A DNA stretch of 64,000 nucleotides, taken from contig NC_012871.2 of the NCBI RefSeq assembly GCF_000003195.3, forward strand, positions 56,783,802-56,847,801, given 5' to 3'. Under the pieces are notes generated by a model. It had not been told where the DNA came from, did no database searches, and saw only the letters and a list, made by a program, of their open reading frames with translations. Positions 43,700 through 52,739 of this stretch are shown here, in pieces (position 1 is the first letter of the stretch; each line of letters opens with the position of its first letter). The stretch comes from Sorghum bicolor (lineage: Eukaryota; Streptophyta; Magnoliopsida; Poales; Poaceae). Both the position numbers and the translations under genes were made by a program.

Positions 43700-44001
43700 C
43701 CACGGCGCCGTGCGGTGGCATCATTGTCTTCTTCCTCCTCCTCTTCGTCTTCTTCCAGCAGAACATCATTGCGGTGGTACTAGCCTCGCAGGAGCACGTC
43801 GAGCCCCAGGCGCTCCTCGGCCTCTTCGCCTGCCCCGGCGGCGGCGGCCGCTACGTGGTCGCCGAGATCCTGCTGCTCATCGGCAGCGACACAGCCACCC
43901 TCCGCTACTACTACTCCCATGACTGGAAGGGCAAGAAAGACATTGTGCTATCCGGGACCCACGTGTCAGAGCCCTTAAATGGAAGAAAACAAACGGAATG
44001 A
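43700..44001. other. Unassigned GC-rich cargo of the Pack-MULE
   Basis: The plus frame (43564-44001) is open with ASQEHVEPQALLGLFACPGG and LRYYYSHDWKGKKD. The minus frame has a run of acidic residues (VLLEEDEEEEEEDND) that would precede the phospholipase piece. I cannot tell which strand, if either, was coding in the donor gene. Confidence 0.35.
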
Positions 44002-45689
44002 GGACGGAATGGCATACGAGTATAGCCGAAGATGAAGTTGGGCACATCGGTGCGAAACATCTTTTTAGTGGCCTCCTGGTTTGGTCAATCTTTTGTAATG
44101 GCATATAGGTAAAAGCCTCAAAGAATGATGGTGGAACAAAGCATTGGAGATGCAACCATTGCAAGAAGGCATTCAAAAGTACCTTAACTAGGGTTCGTGT
44201 TCATCTTCTTGGTGCTCAACTAGACAAGAAACCACAGATTCAACGTTGTCCTATTCTCCTAAATGATGCAGCCAAGACCTGGGAATTACGGGATAAGGTA
44301 GATAGTCTTTTTCTGTACATAATAGATAGTACCTGTTGTTAGAATCAGAGTTTCAGACTTCAGAGATGTATTTTTTTCGTTGGTGTTAACAGGTTAAAGA
44401 AGCTGAACCATCTTCAGAATCAGTGCAGCAGAAAGGGAGGCTGTTGAACAATTCATTAGCACAAGCCTTTGGTGCAGCAAAGGGATGCTGTTGATTTGAA
44501 AATAATCCAGTTCATTGCAGCTAACAGTATCTCTTTCAACGTCTTAAGAATCCCTCATTATTCTGAGATGGTTACAGCTATAAATAATGCTCCAAAGGGA
44601 TATAAAGGTCCTGGCAGTGAGAAGGCCAGAACCACTCTCTTAGATGCACTCAAGAGGAATGTAGAAAATGATTTATCAACAGTGAGAGATACTTGGTAAG
44701 TTTTAAGTTTTCAATTCTTTTACAAGCTACTGATATATTTTCTAACTATCAATCTCTTATCTTTTTTTAATAAAAGTTAGGTTAACACAAGGAGTCTCTG
44801 TTGTGTCTGATGGATGGACTAATTTTAAAGGCCAACCACTGTTAAATGTGCTTGCCTCAAATAGAGTCGGTTCATGCTTCTTATATGCAGAAGATTTCTC
44901 TGGAATTGAAAAAACTAGTGAAGCAATTGCTGAGTTTTTACTGAAAGCCATTGAAGAAATTGGACCCAAAAATGTCATTCAAGTGGTGACCGACAATGCA
45001 TCAAACTGTAAAGCCGCAGGCAGGGAAATTCAGAAAGTAAGATCATTTGATTTGTTGTTTGTTTCTTACTTTCCCATATAAGCACATCTTTGTCAGAAAG
45101 TAAGAGTTTTGAAACATCTTTTTCAGGTTCATGAGCACATCTTTTGGAGTCCATGTGTAGTGCACACCTTGAATCTCATATTCAAGGATTTTGCGAGCAA
45201 ATTCCCATGGATGGAAGATACCTACAAGGCGGGTAAAGCTATTGTCAACTTTTTCCAGAGCCATTGTCATTGTCTAGCCATGTTCAGAAATAATTCTCGT
45301 TTGGACCTACTGAAGGTGGCAAAAACTCGATTTGCCAGCCATCACATTTTATTGGAAAGGCTCCGTACGGTGAGAGATGGGCTTACCACCACTGTAGTAA
45401 CCAGACAATGGAAAGATTGGGTGAAAACCTGCAGTAGTGATCAGCAGCAACAAGCAAAGGCCATTGTTGATACAATCAATGATGAAAACTTTTGGAATGA
45501 GGTTGACAACATCCTTGCCTTCATAGAGCCTATATACTCAGTATTGAGGTTCAGTGATGGAGAAGGTCCAAAAATGGGAGAAATATATGAGAGAATGGAC
45601 AACATGGTTGGAGAGATCAAAGACATCATGACCCAGGTGACAACCCTCACAAGTTGGACTATCCAGAGGTCGAAGAAATAATTATGGAC

Positions 45690-48410
45690 TGTAACACCCG
45701 ATTTTAAGAACAAAATCAGATATGCACCATATGTGAGTTTTAGAAGACAAACCTCACATATAGCTACAAATAAGGGGTAATATCAAAGGACAATGCATAA
45801 GTTATATAGCTTGGGTAATGAATTAGAAACAACCTTGGGCAGCAAACACGGAAGAGAACTCCAAACTTCGGGTGTTAACGTCACTCTACAGGATCCAACT
45901 GACTGGTTGATCACAAGCCCAATACTTCTCCTGAGGTGTGGGGGAGATAGCAAGAGTGAGTCCAAGACGAACTCCGCAAGTATAACAACTAGATTGTATA
46001 GATCCCACAATCTCATGATCAATGTGACATAAATAATATAGAGCATTAAACAATAATCAATGAGTTTCTTAACACAAGATTCATCACCCTTAATGTAAGA
46101 GTTCCCAAGGCCGCTCGTGACCGTGAGCACGGCTAGTATACCAGTTTTTTTTTTAACACTCTGCAGAGGTTGTACATCTTTACCCATGAGTAATGATTTA
46201 CCCTTTCGCCTGAGGTGATCAGCCTCGTAACCCACTGCCAAGGTAGGTCGGCAGGGATCACTATGAAGTCTTTCAAAGGTTCGTCTAACAAGTTAGGGCC
46301 GCTTGGTTTCGTTAGTCAGTCCGTGTGATTCTACCACTCGCAGGGAATCCACGGTCTGCTATCCCCCATTTGCGCCACACGGGTAACCTCTAACAAGCTA
46401 GAAAAATTACTCATACTTGACTAAAGCCAGAGCCATTATAGCCCTCATGGTTGCACTTTCATCCCGGTTATCACTTACGAATAAATCCTCAAGTTGCTAA
46501 AAAGTCATTATTATCATTTGTTGCTTTATATCGATCTAGTCACAAGATCATGGTCATAGAATTAAAACCCAAATGCTATACTTGCCTTGAATCCAATTGC
46601 TCCTGCTGGTCCTGCTGATCTTACTTGCTTCCAAGGCTCTGATCTTGATTACCGAAGTAAAGCTCACCGACTAGACTCGATCATCGATCATCAACACACA
46701 ACAATCGGAGACAGACATACACGAAGCAAACAATCCTTTAATTAGAACAGTACACCAGCAGTAAATAAATGTAAATAAAAGTTTTCCAAAATCATCTACA
46801 CGCTGCTACGATCATGTCAACGAGAAACTCACGGAAAACGGAGTTACGACGCGAAAGTTATGCTTTAACGGGATTTCAACAGCAGTTTACGGACTTGTAA
46901 TTAACTAGGGAATCTAACAGTGGTGAATCTAGCCAACAAAGGTACCAACGCGAAGCTTATGAAATTATAAAACTAACGCAACTTGAACGGATCGAATCGG
47001 AGCTAAATCGGAGAAGATATGAATTTTCTAACATTTTCTTTAGAAAAGTAATTAATTAAATAGGGTCACGAAATTAAAATGTTTAAAATTGGTGAAACAA
47101 GGTTACTAACATGTAGATCTCACGAAAACGAATCTAACGCAATTTGAATGAGTCAAATCGGAGTTAAAACAAATATTTGATGGCCAAACCAAACTCAGTG
47201 GCAAATCTGTAAATTTCGAAAAGCGTATTTTGATCTAAACCGAGACGAAGTACGTGTTTGAAATCAGAAAACGTATTCCTAAAGGGCGTTTTAGGACCGC
47301 GGGTTGTAATATAGAAAACCAGGGGGTCTCTTTAGGAAAACTGCCAGCCGAAGGGGTATCATCCGTTTCTGGCCATCGATCTCGCGATGGACGGCCACGA
47401 TTAGAAGAAGGGGGAAGAGAGAGAGGGGTCGGCCGCCGGAGGGGAGGAGGGAGACGGCGGCGCAGCCATTGCTGCCGCGCTGAGCTCACCGGCGAAGGCC
47501 GTTCAGGCGCTATGGTGCGAGGTTTTCAAATCCGAGAGCACCGGAAGAGAGATAAGGAGATGGCGAGTCCATCCCTGACCCTTGCGTGGCCGGGGGCGAG
47601 CCCGCGTGGCTCGCGTCATGGCCGGCGGCCATGGACCTCTGCGGTGCGCGTGGCCAGGGCGCTAGGAAGCCCCAAAATGCTCGGGAATTGGACCGGGAGA
47701 GAGCGGAAGGGGAGGGGAGCTCACCAGCGCGAAGAACTGGGTCAGAGGAGGCTCGGTTTGGCCCGTTGGCGCTCGGTGAATCGCGGCGGCGCTCCGGCGA
47801 CGGCTCTCGGCGCTTGCGCACGGAAACTGAGGTGGAGAGGAGCGGAATGAAGAGTGGGAGCAGCGGGACTGGCTTGGGCGCGTCCAAAAGGCAAGACACG
47901 GGGGGAGGGGAAATGGGAGCGTGGGAGCGGGGGGCGCGGCATGCGGCCGGCAGTTCGACTGCAGAGAGAGAGAGGGGAGGAGGCGGTTGCGGGAGGAGAG
48001 GGGAGAAGCTGACAATCGGGCCCCACGCGTCAGAGAGAGGAGGGAGGAAAGGAGGGTGGCTGCTGGCTGGGCCTGGCCCAAGAAGAAGCAAGGGGCGCGG
48101 GTGGGGGTTTCTGGGCCAAAGGCCGAAAGGGAGGGGGAAATTCCAACTTCCATTTATTTTTTTTTATACCAAATTTTCCAAATACATTTTCCAATTGAAT
48201 TTTTGAGTAATTTGACACTTTATTTTTAAAACAATCATCACAATAAAATGCACCAGCATGTATGCATCAAAATAAGTTTCTAACCTTATTTAAATTTTAA
48301 CTTCCCAAAAATTATTATTATTATTTTTTTCCTATATTTTAATGCTCACAAAATTGACTATAAAAATCAAATTCAACTATTTAAAAAGAAGCAATTTTTA
48401 GGATGTTACA
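45690..48410 (+). repeat. Solo LTR inserted in the hAT transposase
   Basis: Starts TGTAACACCC and ends GGATGTTACA, so TGTAACA/TGTTACA are the inverted ends. It is flanked by the 5-bp duplication TGGAC (45685-45689 and 48411-48415). The length is 2721 bp. No internal ORFs, primer site or second LTR are seen, which is why I call it a solo LTR. The GC-rich part at 47250-48130 has many overlapping ORFs without meaning. TGTAACACCC starts are common among grass Ty3/gypsy LTRs. Confidence 0.85.
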
Positions 48411-49570
48411 TGGACCGCTGGGAGAAGATGAATATTCCTCTTCACAGTCTGGCATTTGCTCTCAATCCAAAATAGTATGATCAGAGGTATATTGAAAAGC
48501 CAGCTCCTTGGGGTTTTGTAAGAAAGGCACCAAACAAAGATCCAGATGTCATGAAAGGAGTGTTAGAAGCTATTAAAAAAATAGGAGATGATGCAAGTGA
48601 GCAGAAGATCCTCCGTGAGCAATTCACTCATTTTATTTCCAAGAAGGGAATGTATGCACTGTCCTCTGTGAAACAAGATGCATACAACATGGATGCAATT
48701 GATTGGTGGGAAACTTATGGCTCTGAAACTCCAGATCTAGCAACAATCGCAATAAAAATTTTGTCTCAACCCATCAGTAGCTCATCAGCAGAAAGGATTT
48801 GGAGCACTTATGAATATGTCCACAGTGCAAAGAGGAACAAACTGAATGCTAAGAATGCAGATAAGCTTGTCTATATTTACTCCAATTTGCGCCTTCTGTC
48901 AAGAGCCACTGAGAGTTACAAAAAAGGGCCACATTCTAAGTGGGACATAGATCCCAGCGATTCAACCATCTAAGAACTGAAAGGTAGAATAGAACTCAAT
49001 TTGTGTGTAGCTGAATGCATATTCACTCTCTTGTCTTTAATTGTATCAGTATGTCAGTGAGATTTAAGTTCAGTTGATGAAATGTTAATCATGTGCTTGT
49101 GATCTTGTTCTTGTATCAGGACGTCAGCTGGAATCAGGAGGAGTTCATCAGGAGTTCAAGTCACTAAGGAGTCCATCGGTGATCAGTCTTCAGTCATGGC
49201 TCATGGATCATGCTGCTAGTTTTTTTCTAGCTATGAGTATTAGACAATTAAGTCAGTTAATTCCATATGTTATGTATGAACTAAGAGTATGTCGTTGTGA
49301 CCTGTCAGCCAAGATATTTGGTTAATTTTTATTTGAAGTATAATTTCAAACAGTATCGATCCATACAACATGGGTTACGCGTCCCTCGTTCCTTCTCGTC
49401 GTTCCGGGAACGTCGTCCCAAATTAACTTGGATCACGGTCCATGTTAATTTGGAACGTGCTGAAGCTGTATACTCGCCGTTCCGAATAGTATTAAAAATT
49501 GGCGTACCACGTTCCTTGTCCCCGTTCCTCGACCCGATCGACCCGGGAACGCGGTGACTAAGGTGCCAAG

Positions 49571-50139
49571 TATGCCAGGTGTCTCCGTTCTAGTTGAATT
49601 CGCCTTGTTTTGCCTTGAAAATACCTGTTCTGCCCCTGCACTCACAATCCTCCATGTACAAGTGAAACCAAGTGAAATATGACATAAAACATCATGCATA
49701 TGTTGATTTTGACCACTTATTTGATGTTATGTTGATGGCAAAAAGGTGTGTTAAGGGCTATCAACAGTTTTCTTAACTTTGAAACTTGATCGATGTGCAT
49801 CAGAAACACGGCGCTAAGCTGCCTTCTGTATAGGGGGCACATGCACCCTAAAAAATTGCAAAAAATATGAGTTTGATTAGAATTTCACCATATATATATA
49901 TCCCGTATAAGACGTCTATGTATCCACAATGCAAGTACACCATCTTCTAATTTTTTGTAGCTTCGCCTCTTTCTCTCCTGCAGGTGTTGGTAACATCAAC
50001 CAATGACACATTCCAATCTCTTCAGCTGATTCAATGTTTTATTTGTTATCCACTCCAACAAAGTTCTGAAATCGTCATGGCATGTATGAACCTCGACCGA
50101 TTTAGTTGTGCTCTTCTATGTGTTTTTCATTCAGATCAT
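49571..50139. other. Intergenic DNA, no gene seen
   Basis: Sequence right of the hAT element. It should be the pre-insertion neighbour of 42204-42249. No ORF or repeat structure is recognisable. Confidence 0.4.
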
Positions 50140-50362
50140 GCTGGCGAACCCAAGTAGCGAGATTATGAAGAAGACAGTCCCAAGGTGTTGTAGCAGATCG
50201 GCGACGAGTGGATCTTCCCAATGGTGGGCGAGGTGGTGGCATCATGCGGCTAGGTGCTGCACTCGCACAAGCCGGGGATGGTCAAGGACAGCGCCATGGC
50301 CCTTGAGAGCATGGTCTGACCGAGGACCATCAACCATGTGTACCCTCAACTGTGTGTGGTAA
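50140..50362 (+). pseudogene. Possible gene remnant, unrecognised
   Basis: In one plus frame the translation is protein-like but has stops: QIGDEWIFPMVGEVVASCG, stop, VLHSHKPGMVKDSAMALESM, stop. It is more GC-rich than its surroundings. I do not recognise the family. It may be a decayed exon. Confidence 0.3.
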
Positions 50363-51055
50363 GAGTAACTTTCTCTATCTGTAAAAGAATGTAATTATTA
50401 AATTTCGAGGAGTCAAACAATTTAAACTTTGACTAAGATTATACGAGAAAGTATTAACACTCATGAAAAAAATAAATACCATTAAATTAGTTATAAAATA
50501 TATTTTTACTATAAATTTATTTAGAGATATAAATACTGATATCATTTTATACAACTTGTCGATATGAAATCGAAATGAATTATAACTCGACTATTGTACA
50601 CATGCACCGTCGAGGAAAGGAAATTAGAGAAAGAATCCCACCCGTTTTTTTGTTTGGTGAAGAAAAACCCATCTCGCTATGGTCTTTGTACGTGCAGACG
50701 TGCAGTGCGCTCGCATTTTGCTAACCTGAACACTGGTGGCGTGAAAGAGAACACTGAAGTTGTGCTTTGATCTGATATAGCTCATTGTGCATAAATTCAG
50801 AGAGTGTAAACAAAACGAGCATGCTAACAGACACGGCGCCACACGACGAGCCGACGAGGCATTGAGATGGAGTTCCATGCTAATCGTAATCGGGACCGTA
50901 CAGCCGAACAGAGCAGCAGCACTGGGTTGCGGAGATATAAACCGTCTCAATGGCCTCCATGGGCTCCGCCGCGGCCGATAAATGTCAGGTCTTCCTGGAC
51001 TCCAATGGGCCAGCCCTTGTGTCCCAAACTTTTGCATTGAGAAATCCCCTTATGA

Positions 51056-51058
<3 letters not shown>
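50363..51058. other. Intergenic DNA, no gene seen
   Basis: AT-rich at first (50390-50600), then mixed composition. ORFs at 50624-51037 minus have no recognisable domain and their N-terminal extension overlaps the TA microsatellite. Confidence 0.4.

Positions 51059-51139
<81 letters not shown>
51059..51139. repeat. (TA)n microsatellite
   Basis: About 40 uninterrupted AT/TA dinucleotides. The ORFs reading IYIYIY through it are artefacts. A Stowaway-type MITE follows directly. Confidence 0.95.
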
Positions 51140-51140
<1 letters not shown>

Positions 51141-51376
51141 TCCCTCCGTACACGAAAGAGTCAATTTCTAGAGTTGTCCTAAGTCAAACTTTTTAAACTT
51201 TGACCAAATTTCTAGAAAAAAATGCTAAGATTTATAGTATCAAATTAGTATTATTAGATTCATCATAGAATATATTTTCATATAATGTGTATTTTATATT
51301 ATAGATGTTGTTACTCTTTTTTAAAAAGTTTGACTGCCACGGATCCTAGGAATTGATTCTTTCAGGGACGGAGGGA

Positions 51377-51377
<1 letters not shown>
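51140..51377. repeat. Stowaway-type MITE (Tc1/Mariner derived)
   Basis: Begins CTCCCTCCGT and ends ACGGAGGGAG, the classic Stowaway terminal inverted repeat. It is flanked by TA on both sides, here part of TA repeats. The length is 238 bp. It contains the inner words AGTCAAACTTTTTAAACTTTG and AAAAAGTTTGACTG, also inverted. Confidence 0.9.

Positions 51378-51427
<50 letters not shown>
51378..51427. repeat. (TA)n microsatellite, right part
   Basis: About 24 TA dinucleotides directly right of the Stowaway MITE. With the left tract this implies one long TA repeat split by the MITE, or later expansion of the TA target on both sides. Confidence 0.95.
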
Positions 51428-51430
<3 letters not shown>

Positions 51431-52666
51431 CACGTCCAAAAACTGCACACATTCTGATGGGTGTGTGGCTAAAAGGATCTACAAACTCGTGCGACTGGGT
51501 GATTACACACTGCAGACTATAGATACTGCATCAACAGACTTTCGCTACATGTAAACTGAAGAGGCTAGAAGTATCCTCTTGGCTGATCTGCTGATTGTCC
51601 AAATAGAAAGCCATCACCAATTATTTGGTTGTCAACGCATGCATGCAGGAATATCTTAGCTTCCTAGTTCCTCTGTAATTATAAAACCATCAAAGAGTAC
51701 AGACTCAGTTTAACTACAAAGATCATATATTAGGCACACAGTATAAGCTTGAAAGAAAAGTTGCCTGGCACGTGGTCCTCTCAGCCGGCCTCTCAGGCAT
51801 ATTTTCTTTTATTCGCCCGTCTTTCATTGTATATACCTCTCTATCTGCATAAATGGCCCAGACTTGACGTCAAGCCTCTTTTTTCTCATCTCACCAAACT
51901 TGATAGCGTCCCCTAATAGGTTCTCGTAATCAATCGGACTGAACAATAAAGATGTAATTTCCTTAACCCCAAATTCGATCTAAAGCGTAAAAGTGTGATA
52001 AAAAATTAGCAGAGTACAAGTACTACAATATCCTTAATTATTTTTGGTTGATCAACGGATAGCAATAATTCTTTTGAGAAGAAAGAATAGTAACAAATCC
52101 CTTTTTGATACGGAGGAAAAGATTTTCACCGAGTCGCAATATAACCAAACTTAAACAGAAAAGCTATACAACAACGGTGCATTTTATTTTTAGCAAAGCA
52201 GCTTTGGACACTCGATTATTTTGGCCGCGCGCCGCCAAATGCTCGCACCCGCTTGGCATCTTCCCAGCTCCGGCGAGCTTCTTCTTCCCCAACCCCAATG
52301 CCGCCCACCAAATTTTGTCCTTACTCTTTTATAGAAAAAAATTATTACTTGTGATTTGTGATTTGTGCCAAAGGCGGGGCGGTGAGCGGCGACATAGAGA
52401 GGAAGAAGATGAACAGTACATCCAACAACAGAATGTTGGATAGACTGACTCAACCGAAAATATACTGTCGAGCAAACGACCGTGTCTCATCCTATTCGCT
52501 CGTGCTCCAGACTGGTCAAGTGCAACAATTGTTATGTCATTTAAGTAGTGCGTATGTGCAAAATCTGTTCTTAGTCTGCCCATTTCGCATCGCTTTGACC
52601 AGCAGAAGTCATTAGCCGCCCCCACCCCACTTGTGAGTTGCGGCTTCCACAAGTTTATACTCCTAC
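51428..52666. other. Upstream region of the amylase-kinase gene
   Basis: No gene is seen. ORFs at 52105-52679 on both strands have no recognisable domain. A TAACAAA word (52091-52097) followed closely by CCTTTT (52100-52105) resembles the gibberellin-response and pyrimidine boxes of cereal amylase promoters. It lies about 570 bp from the TATA box, further than usual. Confidence 0.4.
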
Positions 52667-52674
52667 TATATATA
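52667..52674 (+). promoter_or_regulatory. Probable TATA box of the amylase-kinase gene
   Basis: TATATATA in CCTACTATATATATACATC, 66 bp upstream of the ATG at 52740. This leaves a short leader of about 35-40 bases, as in cereal alpha-amylase genes. Confidence 0.55.
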
Positions 52675-52739
52675 TACATCTATATTTAATATTCTCGATT
52701 CAAAGAAGGTAGCTTGCACTTGTTTCTTGTTTCGTAAAT

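Larger units (their letters stand above)
42865..44119. mobile_element. Pack-MULE carrying host gene fragments
   Basis: A 1255-bp Mutator-like element. The terminal inverted repeats are 118 bp (42865-42982 and 44002-44119), about 90% alike by eye, beginning GAGGCTTTTACCT. The 9-bp target duplication AAAGAATGA is at 42856-42864 and 44120-44128. Between the TIRs is GC-rich DNA with pieces of at least two plant genes, both antisense, and no transposase. This is the definition of a Pack-MULE. It sits in the N-terminal exon of the hAT transposase. Confidence 0.92.
42657..48973 (+). pseudogene. hAT transposase (BED finger and dimerisation domain), interrupted
   Basis: Pieces in order: a basic N-terminus (42657-42864, SGSRKRRRSEDDED); a BED-type zinc finger after the Pack-MULE (about 44129-44297, HWRCNHCKKAF, TRVRVHLLG); ORF pieces at 44469-44699 (FNVLRIPHY), 44780-45036 (VVSDGWTNFKGQPLLN, VVTDNASNCKAAG) and 45127-45660 (WSPCVVHTLNLIFKDF, TRFASHHILLERL); and, after the solo LTR, 48412-48973 ending in the hAT dimerisation domain (WWETYGSETPDLATIAIKIL, SSSAERIWSTYEYVHS). 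Breaks besides the insertions are frameshifts near 44465 and 45640 and a TAG at about 48475 where Tyr is expected in NPK-YDQRY. The transposase is therefore dead. Confidence 0.88.
42250..49562 (+). mobile_element. hAT transposon with nested Pack-MULE and solo LTR
   Basis: The termini CTTAGTCACCG (42250-42260) and CGGTGACTAAG (49552-49562) are perfect 11-bp inverted repeats. The 8-bp target duplication GTGCCAAG is at 42242-42249 and 49563-49570. Eight-base duplications and short TIRs are hallmarks of the hAT superfamily, and the encoded protein agrees. Subterminal regions share CGGGAACGTCGTCCCAAAT words at both ends. Without the nested insertions the element would be about 3.3 kb. Confidence 0.93.

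Noticed and set aside
47254..48229. Cluster of 60-206-codon ORFs on both strands
   Set aside because: They lie in the GC-rich half of a solo LTR bounded by TGTAACA/TGTTACA and a target duplication; no protein motif is visible.
49297..49557. 86-codon ORF near the right end of the hAT element
   Set aside because: It lies in the sub-terminal repeat region sharing CGGGAACGTCGTCCCAAAT with the left end; not coding.
50947..51182. ORFs reading IYIYIY
   Set aside because: They are translations of the TA microsatellite.
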